A stretch of DNA of 64,000 nucleotides from Plectosphaerella cucumerina (GCA_020746995.1 JAGPXD010000001.1:6882001-6946000); one strand, 5' to 3'; counted from the stretch's first letter, positions 11,068 through 22,344 are shown. Notes: generated by a model not told the origin, from the letters alone. Made by a program: numbers and translations.

Positions 11068-13297
11068 TCACCCCGTTCCAGGCATTGCGAAAGCCGAAAA
11101 CAACCCGTCAAAGTTATCTGGCCCGATCATGGCCAGATCAGCCGAGGGCAACTGGCCTGGTATCGGTGAAGCCGCCTGCGTGTTCGAGGTCCAAATACCA
11201 TCAGGCTCCTTGCAGACCGTATTGTAGTCGAGCACTGAGAAAAGTCTGTCGCGGTCCAAGTCTGCCAGCGGCTCCAAGAGGGTGGCTGAGCTGGTGAGTG
11301 AGGTGTACACGTGAGCGCGCCCGACAAGACTGTCGATGACATGGCTCTGTTCTCTCGTCAGCTCTTGCAAATAATCCAGATCTAGGCAACCTACCATGGA
11401 GAGACAGCTAGGCCAATACCGCGCCAGCTCTGTTAACATCTCGCGACAGAGGGTCAAACAAGATGCGGATTCGTTACGGATGGCCTCGTTCGTCGATGAA
11501 GTGCCCACGGCGTGGATGCTAGCGGCAATGACGAGGCAATAGCCGTAAAAGGATGCTCGCGGGGTGTAGCCGGCAGCCGTTGAATCACGAACGAGGTACG
11601 TCGTGCGAGCGGCATACTCACGTGCGCTGTTGAGACCGCGAGAGAGGAAGGTGTGAGGCGGCTTGCCATGACTGGACATGACTCTCTCACGAAGTAACAG
11701 GGGTTGGTAGAGGAGGCAGTGGCTCAGGAGGAAGAGGAGGTGAGAAAAGACAAGTGGCCCAGCAAGGGCCGGGTCGAAACCATCGCCGTCAGCGGCAGCA
11801 CAGTGCTGTGCCAAAGTCTCACCCACTGGTTTCTCAAAGTACCCCTCGCAGGTCAACAGCTCGGAGCAGATAGTGGCATAATCAGAGGCCTGGTCCCAGG
11901 GTGCCTGACGAGGGCGACCGCCGGGACCTTGAAACATGCATTGGGTGCAGCGGCCGACGATCGAGGTCATGGCCATGACGAGGGCGGGGAAGCCTGGATG
12001 CTGATCGCCAGGAAGTCCTCCACGGGTGATGACATCGTCGATGCGGTAGCCAGGGGATGGGAGACCGGCACGCCAGATTCTTTCTTCGCAGGGTAGGGAG
12101 AGATGGCAGCTTGCTTCGAGGACGGCGGGAGGACGGGCGCGTGCACATGAGGCGAGGCGGTCGAGCATGTACACAGACCAGAAGACACGACGGCGCTCTT
12201 CGGCGTCTGTGGTCGTCAAGGTTCCGGTGGTATCCTCCATCATCAGACATAGGTCTTGGGCCATGCGTACTGCGACGCCGATCTTGACCCAAGCCGAGTC
12301 GTGACGGTCATGGCCGGCTGTGGACGTCAGAGCATGGACCCAGAGGAGGACTGACAAACGTACCTGTGAAGTCGTACATCGATAGAAGCGTCATGGTCTG
12401 CACGGCTGCCAGATCGGCATCGGCGCGCTCCTGGAAGTAGAGGTAGACGATGGCCTTCCAGGCCATGTTGGCGAAGAGGACTGACGTCGGACGGGCGCGC
12501 TCGCCGAAGAAGGGGTCCGTGGAGAAGCGAATGGCGTGGGAGAGCACGGCGAGGAGGAGATGGTCGGGCAGCAGGCCAGCGTCGAGACGGGTCCAGAAGG
12601 TAGCCTCGTGGAAGAAGGAGTAGGGCTGGTTGTGGGCGTGGAGGAAGTAGTCGCGGAAGACGGCGCGGAGGACGGGAGGGGGGACTAGGTTGTCGAGTTT
12701 GCTAGAATATGTTAGAAGCCTGTCGGCGAGGGACGTTGCGAGACTTACACGGCCCAGTGCTGGGGATGAAAGGGGTCGTTGAGGGGGTTGGGGTTGGTGC
12801 TTGGTCCGGAGGGATAGATGGATGGCTGTGAGTCCTGCACGGCCGGCTCTCTTGCGGCGCAGAGTTGCCGTGTGAGCTCTGTCAGTTGTCCGAGCTGTCG
12901 TGAGATGATGTCCAGCCGTGATTCTAAAGCGTCCAGTCTGTCTGATGTTGGAGCAGGAGTCGGTCCCGGAAGGGACGATGCAGTTTCGGGAAGAACATCA
13001 TCTTCCAGAGGTCGTTGGACTCGTGTGACTGCAGCGGGATACTCGCACGTCTCCCCGAGTCGTCTGCAGCTGCGACACGGGTGACCGCCAGTACACCTAG
13101 ACTTCTTCCTCCTGGGTGATGTCAGTGTCTTGGTCTCAGACATCTCTCAAGATGTGGCCTGCCTACCTGCACGCGTGACATGCTCGGTTGATGCGCCGGA
13201 TAGGCCGATAGTCGACGTGAAGCCCCGTCTCCGTACCGTCGTCTCTGGTCTCCGGACTCGTCCCGGCGGTGCTGCTGCCGGCCCTGCTGCTGGTCAT
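11068..13297 (-). CDS. Zn2Cys6 transcription factor (TF1)
   Basis: Four exons (13167-13297, 12749-13111, 12364-12701, 11068-12317) join in frame to 693 residues. The zinc cluster spans the first intron: ACHACRRKKSRC then CRSCRRLGETC, with Cys at 40, 43, 50, 56, 59 and 66 in C-x2-C-x6-C-x5-C-x2-C-x6-C spacing. A heptad-like segment follows (DRLDALESRLDIISRQLGQL), suited to dimerisation. The middle region carries PYSFFHEATFWTRLDAGLLP and RRVFWSVYMLDRLASC, marks of the fungal-specific regulatory domain. It is nuclear and binds CGG-type sites by family. The gene is convergent with the DUF5695-like gene (145-bp gap), so regulation of the adjacent CAZyme pair is a testable inference. A CGG-rich palindrome sits in its own promoter. 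Confidence 0.9.
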
Positions 13298-13784
13298 GTC
13301 GTTGAATGTGGTCAGGGAAGACAGTGGATGCCTCGGTCCAGCTGCGTGATGTGGGAACTGGGACGGCGATGGTGGGGCCGGACTCTCCGCTTCCCCGCAG
13401 GCGCCAGGGAGGGGAGGCCGAGGAATAGCAGGGAATAGAGGGGTCAGGGGTAGAGGATGGCGCGCGAGTCAGTGCTGTGTTCTACGAGAGTTGATTGGTG
13501 CTCAAGTGTTGCCGCTCTCGAAATGGTGGGAAGTTGAGGGGAGAAGCGGGTACTCCGGTCCGGCCGGACCGGTGTCGAAGGGTTGCGCTGAAGGTTCTCT
13601 TCCTCCTCTGGCGGCCGAGCAGCTGGAGGCGTAGCAAACGCAGGATAGAAAATCGTATAATGAGATAACAGAAACAAATGCTATGTAAGTATATTTATCA
13701 ACTTATGCAGTCTGTGCTCTGGGAATGACTTGTTAGATGTCATCATTAGATGGGTGGTTCTCGGCAGCCAAATTACACACACCC
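13298..13784. promoter_or_regulatory. TF1 promoter region
   Basis: The region lies between the TF1 start and the TF2 3' end, both genes on the minus strand. It should contain the TF1 promoter and the TF2 3' UTR. Apart from the palindrome at 13555-13572, I see no gene here. Confidence 0.5.
13555..13572. promoter_or_regulatory. Perfect 18-bp CGG-rich palindrome upstream of TF1
   Basis: CCGGTCCGGCCGGACCGG is its own reverse complement and lies about 260 bp upstream of the TF1 ATG. It contains several everted and inverted CGG triplets, the core recognised by Zn2Cys6 proteins. Its right half continues as CCGGACCGGTGT (13564-13575), identical to a 12-mer upstream of TF2 (16668-16679). A binding-site role is inferred from these features, not shown. 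Confidence 0.45.
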
Positions 13785-16473
13785 TTAAACCATGAGCGGC
13801 ATCCCCTCTGACTCCCCTCCCACGGCAGCCCTATGATCCGCTCCAGATTCTGGGGCGAATAGGCCCTGTCCAGCCTCTTCCACTGCCTCCGAGCTTGAAA
13901 CACCCAACATATCCTCGACCACCTCTTCAGTTCCCACGCCGGTCGCCTCGTCTTCCCTCCACGCAGGAAGCATCGGGTCTAGATCGCCAGTGTCCATCAT
14001 GCCCGCCATCTCACCATCATCAAAGCACACCATACCCCCATCTAGCAACCTGTCAAGCTCTGTCCAGCTCAGAACATCAGCCGGGTTCGCCGCCGCCGCA
14101 TACACCGGCCCCCTTTCGGCAGCCACGGGCTTGGCATCCAACAGCGCAGTAAGGCTCGGCGGCAGCGCACCATTGTAAGGATGATCAGCCCTGCTCAGGC
14201 TCATGTCGGCTGTCAGAACGAGTCGGAGGAGAGCCGTGGGTGAGTCGTCCCCAGATACGGCCCACTTGCGCGCGAGCTGGCCAATCTGTCGGACGACCAC
14301 GGCAAACCATTTGACACCGCCGTATTGAATGCCCACGATGCGCATAACCTCCGTAAGGACGTCATGCTGCTTCTGACGCCTCTCTTGTTTCTCATCCTTG
14401 CGGCGAGGGGCGTCTGGGTTGTTTTCCTGCAGGCTGCTGCCGTGGAGAAGGAGGGGGAGGACGCTCAAGGCAGAGCTGGTCCTTGTTAGTTGGATACTTC
14501 ATCATAAAACGGGAGCCTTGCGTCTTACGTCGAAATTGGGAGGCAGTGAGCAAGTTTCATGTCGACGAGCTGCTGCATGCAGTCCGCGAACCCGGATATC
14601 GCAGCTTGCAACTCTGCATGACCCTCTGTCATGTCGCTCCCGGCGTTGGGCGAGAGGGCGCCCCTTAGCATCTTGTACTGAGAGAGTGAGGCGACGGAGG
14701 TACTGGATATTTTTGTTAGCTCGAAAATTGCATGGAAGAGACTGACCATGACTCACTAATAGTAAAGAAGAACCGTCCTGCCGAAGAACTTGATCGTGTT
14801 CGTCTGCCTTTGCGGCCCGTCGGGAAACTCCCTGCACATATCCGCATACCAAGTCGTCAGTTCCCAGCCCAACTCCGAGACACTGGACTGCTCTGCCCTG
14901 CCACCCCGGTCCAGCGTCCACGTATCGCAATCCTCGGGATACGGTGTCAGGCTCAGGAGGTCCGTCAGGATGACGCACAACCTGACAAAGCGAACACAGA
15001 GCTGGACGAGGGATTTCTTAGACTCGGTGTTGTAGACCCGCGAGCGATGTATCTCGTCAACCAGGTCGGCAGCCTCGAGACTTGGGCTGGTATCGAAATC
15101 GAATGTCTGTCTGGTGATCTGGGTGCATCTCCTAAGAGCCAGAGAGATGATGCGGTCCCTGATGATGCAGCACCACCAGAGCCGCTTGAGCTTGTTCTGA
15201 TGGCTCTGCCGGCCGCGGGGGGCGGGCTTCCCGGCGAGGGAGGAAGAGGAGTAGCGGTGTGCGCCAGCGTCTCGGGCGTGTCGGATGGCTGTACTGAGCC
15301 AGGATGTGTTGGGGCGGCGGCCGCGAGGGTCTTCGGGTGGGTGCCAGTAGGAGAGGAGGAGAGCAGATTGAGCAAGAACGCAAGGGGAGGCCTCAGCGTC
15401 AAAGTCGTGCAGGAGCTGACACGAGATTGTTAGTGGCTGGCGTTATCGAAGAATCAGCAGAGATTCATACCTTCGCCCGGCGGTAGAGCTCTGCTCTGGC
15501 CTCACGCATCGATCCCAGACCGCAGCTTTGGATGATATCAAGGGAGACGAACTGCCTTGTGGTCAACTCGGGTCACTGACGGGAAAGGGGTAAGGTGTGA
15601 CCTACGTTGCATGCGGCGAAGAGCATAGCCTGGAGGAGCATGAGGGAGACACCGCTGCCGGACGCTTCGCTGGATTCCTTTCTCGCATAGCGAATCCAAA
15701 ACTCGCCTTCGTGGATCAGAGGAAGTAGGGGATGGACGTGGCGGAAGTATTGCCTGAGGAACTCTTCGAGAGCATCCCGCGTGGGCACTCGAAGGCAGGA
15801 TTCAGCCTCGAGGACGTTGACGTCTCTTGCTGACAGACTGGACATGTTTCCGAGACGGAGAAAGGGATAGTGGGTGTACAAGACGTCTGCAGGTTGACGA
15901 AGCGGCCGGTGAGCTCGAGCTGTGGAAGTTGTGGATGGTGGAAGTGGAGCGTGTTGCGCAGGCTTGATGTCTTCAAGGGTCTGTGGTTCTTCGACAGCAG
16001 CTTCGGGAGAAAGGGGGCTCTCCGGATCGCAGCAGTCTCCTTGAGAGAGGGCAAGTCGGAAAGCCTCTTCATCGAAGCCGTCTTCGGGAGATGCTCCGGT
16101 ACCACCTTGCTCGTCTGGCAGGAGGTCGCTTGGAGTCGCCATATCTTCGTCAACGGGCTCTGTCGCTGGAGGCGAGTGCATGGGGCCTCCGATGTACACC
16201 AACTTTGGAGGTTGTGTCTCGTTGGTGTCACTCCCTGCTACGTTGCTGCTACATGATCCCAACGTCAGCTGCATATTCACGCAGAAGGCGGAACTGTCCC
16301 TACCTCCGCCTGTTGGCCCGTGGCACGACCCGGCAGTCCAGATTGTCCAGGTAGCAGATAGCACAAGGAGAGCCTCGCCGGGACACATCGCAGCGGACCT
16401 TGCGCTTTCGGCAGTTGACGCAGGCAACGCCGGCGCGCCTGCGGATGACTCTTGGTGGTGCAGGAGCGTCCAT
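13785..16473 (-). CDS. Zn2Cys6 transcription factor, CTF1-like (TF2)
   Basis: Six exons (16304-16473, 15606-16248, 15471-15551, 14757-15415, 14529-14702, 13785-14475) join in frame to 805 residues. The zinc cluster is ACVNCRKRKVRC then CAICYLDNLDC (Cys 18, 21, 28, 37, 40, 47). The regulatory domain follows a low-complexity acidic linker and includes EFLRQYFRHVHPLLPLIHEG, a segment shared with the cutinase transcription factor 1 group, and LLSYWHPPEDPRGRR. The C-terminal 150 residues are acidic (e.g. MVCFDDGEMAGMMDTGDLD), consistent with an activation region. CTF1 proteins regulate cutinase and fatty-acid genes; whether this one does is unknown. It is tandem to TF1 and divergent from the M13 peptidase gene. 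Confidence 0.9.
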
Positions 16474-17757
16474 GTCTGGGGGCACAATGTGAAACTGGGT
16501 ACGATGAGTGTAGATGCAGATGAACAGGTGAAGATAAAGAATCTGGGGAAATGCAGCAAGGTCATATCCGGGGGAGGCTGCGTTCCCCACGGGGAAGCTG
16601 GTCTTTAAGATGAACGGAGGGGAGGGACCATCCAAGTCCCGTCCTGACGCCGGACCAGCCCGGAAGCCCGGACCGGTGTGGGGCCGAAGCATGCACACAT
16701 GTGCCGGATGCTCGGAGCCTGACTCGAGCACCGGACCGGTGAGGGGTGACCCATGCGAAGAAGATGCATACGAATTGCATCTTCCTGGACTATCGTCTTC
16801 GTCGATTATTTGCAGGCTTTGACTGTCGACTTCAACTCCATAGGCCGTGTGGACACCTGACAGCATTGAAGTGCCAGACCAGACCGTAAGGGGCCAGGAA
16901 TGCGACAGGAATAGCAGGACTTCGAGGATGCAGAAAGCGACGCCAGCTTTCTCCTCGAGAAATTTCAGGCGGATTTCGAACCCCGTTGAACCCGCTCCGT
17001 ATACTTTACTCGCTCCTGCAAGCTTTCTTCGGTCCGTATGCCGCGGCATTTTTGGCATGAGTTACTTGAAGTAGTGTGATGGCTGTTTGCTGTTTTTTAG
17101 TGGAACAGCGGGGTTAGCAGCAAATTGCTACCTGGTGAGTAACTGTCGGCTTCAACTCGATCCGGCCTCCTTTTCTCGCTCAACCTAGCCGGTCCGTAAA
17201 ACTGAATATATCAAAATCATGTTGTCCTGCGACAAAGTCATGGATTGAAGCTATCTGTTGGACTCCTTGTGCTGGTTGCAGTCAGTGACCACTTCACTTG
17301 GGCGCCTGGGAGCGAGAGAACCTCCTTAACATCCACCTAGCATCGCGGCTCAGACGGGTCTGATACTTCAAGCCACAGGGCAAGCCCTCGTTTGAGCCAA
17401 AAAGAAACTTCAATGGAGGAGCGATTGCTTTCAAATTGATCATTCCTAGATTAAGTACACCTATGCCCTTCGCCATCCCATCTTCTTCGACATCACCAAC
17501 CCTCGGGCCTGTGAGGCCCAAGCTCCCGCCTTACCCCAGCATACTCCATCCCAGCTAAGCTTCGTTGACCCAGCAACCGACATTACCCCTGCAGAATGCT
17601 ACTCAGTAGCTTCGTTCTCGGCTCGGCAGCCTGGGATTCCCCGCCCCAGGTGCTTCGTCATGAGGTCACGACGGCCATGACCAAGCTCCCGTCTCCTCCT
17701 CCCTCCTCCCTCCCTTCCTCCATCCTACACACCTCCATCCCGACCATCACCATCGAG
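16474..17757. promoter_or_regulatory. Divergent promoter region of TF2 and M13 peptidase
   Basis: About 1.3 kb between two outward-facing genes. The TF2-proximal part holds repeated CCGGACC words (16650-16656, 16668-16676, 16731-16739). Two in-frame ATGs at 17596 and 17677 precede the chosen M13 start; the intervening Pro/Ser/Thr-rich stretch is taken as 5' leader. No separate gene was recognised. Confidence 0.5.
16668..16741. promoter_or_regulatory. Two CCGGACCGGTG elements upstream of TF2
   Basis: CCGGACCGGTG occurs at 16668-16678 and again at 16731-16741, about 195 and 258 bp upstream of the TF2 ATG. The first extends to the 12-mer found in the TF1 promoter. CCG-N3-CGG is an everted repeat of the kind bound by Zn2Cys6 dimers. 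Cross- or autoregulation of the two regulators is inferred. Confidence 0.4.
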
Positions 17758-19986
17758 ATGGACGAGAAAGCATCAGCAACATCGCTCCCCCCGCCGCCGC
17801 CTCCCCCGGCTCGCTCGCTCCGACACCGCGCCGCCCCGGCCGCAGTCGCCACCGCCCTCCTCGCCCTTTGGTCACTCGCCCCCAATGGCCTCTTCCCCCG
17901 TCCTGCCCAGCCCGAGCCCGCGCCCGCCGACAAGTCCGACGTCTGTCTGACGCCCGCCTGCGTCCACGCCGCCTCGGAGATCCTCTACAACCTGTCCCCG
18001 GACTACAAGAAGCTCGACCCCTGCACCGACTTTGAGGAGCTCGTGTGCGGTGGATGGCGCGACCACCATGACCTGCGTTCCGACCAGGGTGATGCCTTCA
18101 CCGGCACCATCATGGCCGAGAACTCGCAGATGCTGCTCCGCCATATCCTTGAGGCGCCATACCCCAAGAGCTTGGCCAAGGAGAGCGGCCATGGCGATGA
18201 CGAGGCGAACTTCAACAAGATGAAGGCTTCCTACGACGCGTGCCTCGACGAGGATGCCATCAAGAAGGCCGGTATCGCTCCCCTCCGTGGTGTTCTCGAT
18301 AAGATCGCCGCCGCCTTCTCCTCATCGTCCTCCTCCTCCGACAACCTCACGAATGCAACCATCCTCCTCTCCTCCTACGGCATCCGCCCCCTTGTCGCCC
18401 CCGGCACCGGCGCCGACGACCGCGATCCCGACACAGTCGTCGTCTCCGTCTCGCCGCCCTGGTCCTTCGGCCTTCCCTCCAAGGAGCGTTACGAGGACGC
18501 CAAGCTCCTCGACAAGTACCGCGGCGTCGCTGTCGACGTCCTCTCCCGCCTCTTCCCCGACACCGACAAGGACCTCTTCTCCAAGGTCATCGACCTCGAG
18601 AAGTCCCTCGCCGCCGCGTCTCCCAGCACCGAGGAGCGCGAGGACGTCACAAAGACCTACAACCCAATGTCTCTCGACGAGACCGTCTCCCTCGCCCCCG
18701 AGGTCGGCCTCGGTGATCTCATTCGTCACCTCGCCCCCGACGACTTCACCGTCGACCGCGTCATCGTCACTTCCCCCGCCTACCTCAAGTCCCTGTCGGC
18801 CATTGTCTCCGACGCCGGCGACGATGTGCTTCGCACCTACTTCGCGTGGAAGGCCGTCCAGTCTTTCGCCGGCTCCGTCGAGGCCGACGAGGTCAAGCCC
18901 TACAAGCAGTTCGTCAACGTCCTCTCGGGCAAGGACCCGGACTCTGCGCCCGAGCGCTGGCGCCGCTGCGTCGCCCACGTCGACGGCGGCCTCGGCTGGC
19001 TTCTGAGCCGCTTCTTCGTCGAGAAGGCATTCTCGTCCGAGGCAAAGGAGTTCGGCGACACCATCATCAAGGACATCAAGTCCGAGTTTGTCCGCAAGCT
19101 CAAGGCCACCGAGTGGATGGACGACGAGACGACCGGCCGTGCTGTGAACAAGGTCCACAACATCATCCAGAAGATCGGGTACCCGACCAGCAGCCCGGAC
19201 ATCACGAACCCCCAGGAGCTGCGCGACTACTATGCCAAGGTCGACATCTCTTCCAAGGACTTCTTCGCCAACGGCCTCGCTGTTCGCGCCTTCGACGTCG
19301 GTTCCGAGTGGGCCGCCCTTGGCAAGCCCGTCGACCGTGACGAGTGGGGGATGACGGTGCCCACGGTCAACGCCTACTACAACCCTCCCGGCAACGAGAT
19401 CGTCTTCCCTGCCGGCATCATGCAGTTCCCCGTCTTCGACGTTGCCGCCCCCGCTTACCTGTCCTATGGAGCTTTTGGTGCCGTCGCCGGCCACGAGCTC
19501 AGCCACGCCTTCGACTCGACCGGTCGCCACTATGATGAGAACGGCAATTTGACCGACTGGTGGACCGATGCCACCGTCAAGGCCTTCAAGAAGCGCACAG
19601 ACTGCTTCGTGGAGCAGTACAACGAGTTCTCCGTCGAAGGACCCGATGGCAAGCCTCTGCACGTCAACGGCCGTCTGACTCTTGGCGAGAACATCGCCGA
19701 CGCTGGCGGCCTCTCGGCCGGCTTTCAGGCATGGAAGCGCCGGGCTGCCGAGAAGCCAAACAAGGACCTGCCGGGTCTCGAGCACTTCACCCAGGAGCAG
19801 CTCTTCTTCGTGTCCTACTCCAACTGGTGGTGCGGCAAGTCGCGCAAGGACACGGCTATTGGCAGGATCTACACCGATCCCCATGCCCCCAAGTGGGCGC
19901 GCATCCTGGGAACCATGGCCAACAGCCGCGAGTTCCGGGAGTCGTTCAAGTGCGAGAAGAAGGAGCCGACCTGCGAGCTGTGGTAG
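17758..19986 (+). CDS. M13 (neprilysin-type) zinc metallopeptidase
   Basis: An intronless gene of 742 residues from the ATG at 17758 (MDEKASATSLPP...). Earlier in-frame ATGs at 17596 and 17677 would add a Pro/Ser-rich tail and are less likely. After a polyproline cytosolic segment, a hydrophobic stretch (PAAVATALLALWSLAPNGLF) predicts a type II membrane anchor, then the ectodomain with CLTPACVHAASEILYNL and DPCTDFEELVCGGW, standard for M13. The zinc site is HELSH (579-583), with the third ligand in ENIADAGG (Glu644). The substrate-binding NAYYNPPGNEIVFPAGI precedes it, and the chain ends in a Cys-x-x-x-Trp-like CELW. Family members cleave short peptides at the cell surface. The active site is complete, so an active enzyme is expected. 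Confidence 0.92.
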   Translation: MDEKASATSLPPPPPPPARSLRHRAAPAAVATALLALWSLAPNGLFPRPAQPEPAPADKSDVCLTPACVHAASEILYNLSPDYKKLDPCTDFEELVCGGWRDHHDLRSDQGDAFTGTIMAENSQMLLRHILEAPYPKSLAKESGHGDDEANFNKMKASYDACLDEDAIKKAGIAPLRGVLDKIAAAFSSSSSSSDNLTNATILLSSYGIRPLVAPGTGADDRDPDTVVVSVSPPWSFGLPSKERYEDAKLLDKYRGVAVDVLSRLFPDTDKDLFSKVIDLEKSLAAASPSTEEREDVTKTYNPMSLDETVSLAPEVGLGDLIRHLAPDDFTVDRVIVTSPAYLKSLSAIVSDAGDDVLRTYFAWKAVQSFAGSVEADEVKPYKQFVNVLSGKDPDSAPERWRRCVAHVDGGLGWLLSRFFVEKAFSSEAKEFGDTIIKDIKSEFVRKLKATEWMDDETTGRAVNKVHNIIQKIGYPTSSPDITNPQELRDYYAKVDISSKDFFANGLAVRAFDVGSEWAALGKPVDRDEWGMTVPTVNAYYNPPGNEIVFPAGIMQFPVFDVAAPAYLSYGAFGAVAGHELSHAFDSTGRHYDENGNLTDWWTDATVKAFKKRTDCFVEQYNEFSVEGPDGKPLHVNGRLTLGENIADAGGLSAGFQAWKRRAAEKPNKDLPGLEHFTQEQLFFVSYSNWWCGKSRKDTAIGRIYTDPHAPKWARILGTMANSREFRESFKCEKKEPTCELW

Positions 19987-20500
19987 GAAGGGTTTGGCAG
20001 GGTCTGTAATTGTAGTGGGATCTAAGGTAGTCCATAGGGAATGTATCAACTTGGATGGGAGCCTTCAGGGTATCTACACGCAATGATGAACCTTGTGACC
20101 GAATCTGATCTATGCCTGGCCCCGTCGGATGCCGCAGACGCCACGGGTAGTGACTCCACAGATCGGCTGTGTCTCTCGACGACATTGGTGGGTGCTTCCC
20201 CGATGAAGGCATTCATGCATCCAAGACAAAACATGCAGCAGCTGTTGTGCAACCCGATGAGCGGTCTTGCTCTGATTGGCGTCAATCCAGGGGTCCGGGG
20301 ATACGTGCGGCCATCCGACTGGCTGTCGAGATCACACGGGTAGCGCCCACATTCGGTGTGATTCAGAGATCCTCCAGGATGCATGTGGCCTGTCTTCCAG
20401 GCAAGTTAGAAGAGGGCCAATTCCTTCCTTCAAGCACCGGCTGGATTTCACAGTGTTGCCCTTCTTCTCAAGCCCACTTGAGCCGACATCAAGATCTGCA
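19987..20500. other. Intergenic region between M13 peptidase and P450
   Basis: About 0.5 kb with M13 3' UTR and the P450 promoter. Short frames on both strands show no motif. No TATA box or RNA gene is obvious. Confidence 0.4.
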
Positions 20501-22226
20501 ATGGATCTTACAGTAATAGATCTTCCAACCGCCAGAATCCTGGCTCTGGGCCTCATCGGCCTCCTCGTCAGATATCTTGTCAAATGGTTCATCACCCCAA
20601 GAGTCTCTCGCTCCCTCCAGGACCAAAACCCCTTCCGCTCATCGGTAATATCCATCAACTCCCCAAAAGCCTTCAGTGGCTTCACCTCCACCACATGAGC
20701 AAGACCTACGGCCTAATCATGCACTTCAACATGGCGGGCCAGCCGCTCATCGTCCTCTCCACTCATGAAGCCGCCCACGAGCTCCTCAGCCGCCGCCGCG
20801 CCCGCTACTCGGACCGCCCGCGCATGGTCATGGCCAACGAGCTCGTCACCAAGGGGCTTCATCCCGTCTTCCGCCAGTACGACGACCGTTACAAGCTGCA
20901 CCAACGGATGCATACGCCTCTTCTTAACCTTCAGTCATCAAGCACTTACCGCCCGCTGCAGGACATGGAGTCGCGAGAACTTCTGTTTGACGTCCTGCTG
21001 GAGGGTGACAAGTGCGGCGAGAAAGGAGTTGACTTCCATCACCATCATGAGCGCGCTATGGCCAGCACCATCTACTCCCTCATGTACGGGTATCGCTTGA
21101 AAACAGGCCATGAGAAGGAGCTCCTAGATGCAAAGAAGGTGGTCGCCGAATTTACAAGGACTGGTCAAGTCGGAGCATACATTGTCGACTCATTTCCGTG
21201 GCTGAACTACCTGCCGCGAGTTTTAGCTCCGTGGAAGAGAGAGGCTGAGAAGCTGTGGAACTTGGAGCGAAATCTGCATGTGGAAAATCTAAGGAGAGGC
21301 TTGGGATCTAGCGGGTGGACATTCGTCAAGCACATGGCCAACTCGGCCGAGGCCCTGGACATGAGTGTTGACGAGATTGCATTCGATGCGGGGATTCTGA
21401 CGGACGCTGCGCTGGATACGTCAACTGTGGCACTGGACTGGTTCATTGTCACCAGGATCGCCACTGGAGCAGAATGGGTGCCCAAGGCGCAAAAGCTGCT
21501 AGACCAGGTCGTCGGACATGATCGTCTCCCAACCTTCGAGGATCGCTCAAGACTGGCTTACATCGACGCCATAGGCAAGCGTCCCTTTCACCTTCATGTT
21601 GCTAACTCGGATTGCTAACCCCAAGACCAGTCAATGAGACGTTGCGCTGGCGGCCTGGCGTCCCCGGAGGTGTGCCGCACGTCAACAGGTTCGAGGACGA
21701 ATATAAAGGCTACCGAATCCCGGCCAAGTCGATCATTCTCCCGAACCACTTCGCCATTACCCGTGACGAGGCCGTCTTCGGGCCGGACGTTGACTCCTTC
21801 ATCCCTGAGCGGTGGATGGCCGACGATGCCGACGAGAAGTCGCCACAGCCCGATGCCTGCGGCTTCAACACTGCAGCCATCCGGGACATGCCATATGTGG
21901 GCTTCGGATACGGTCGGCGCGGCTGTACCGGGAGATACATTGCGAGAAGCCAGCTTTGGATCCAGATCGCAAGGATGTTGTGGGCGTTTGATGTCGAGCC
22001 GGGCGTTGATGAGGAAACGAGTGAGAGGTTTGTGGTGGATGACATGGACTGCACTGAGGGGTTTGCAACCATGCCGAAGCCTTTCAAGGCGGTGATGCGG
22101 CCGCGGGGAACTTGGGCAAGGCGTGTTATTCTACAGTCAGGCTCGATGCATGAGATCCATCATGCCGAGCTTTTGAATCGTGCCAGGGGCGGGGGAAACC
22201 AGCATGGATTGAAAGGGGATGTCTAG
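20501..22226 (+). CDS. Cytochrome P450 with membrane anchor out of frame
   Basis: The body reads from 20584 (exon 1 to 21574, exon 2 21631-22226; 528 residues) and holds the full P450 set: LPPGPKPLPLIGNIHQLP hinge, I-helix AGILTDAALDTSTVALD, ExxR in NETLRWRP, PERW, and the heme loop FGYGRRGCTGRYIA. A typical N-terminal anchor (MDLTVIDLPTARILALGLIG...) starts at the ATG at 20501, but in another frame; joining it to the hinge needs one extra base near the CCCC run at 20595-20598. No acceptable intron fits. Either the gene is frameshifted, or the base was lost in assembly, or the enzyme starts at 20584 without an anchor. The intron at 21575-21630 has a GC donor. The substrate is unknown; the closest type by memory is the OrdA-like group. 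Confidence 0.8.
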
Positions 22227-22344
22227 ACGTTCGAATTGGCATCAGAGACATGATTAGCAGGATGGCGAATTCGATCCACGACGAAGGTTCCAAAAGGCGA
22301 AAGACTTGAAATTCAACTGGGTATCTCTGCTCAACACTCATTCC

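Noticed and set aside
18322..20049. 575-codon open frame on the minus strand
   Set aside because: Antisense to the M13 peptidase with the same Gly/Val/Asp/Leu-rich composition. No domain motif.
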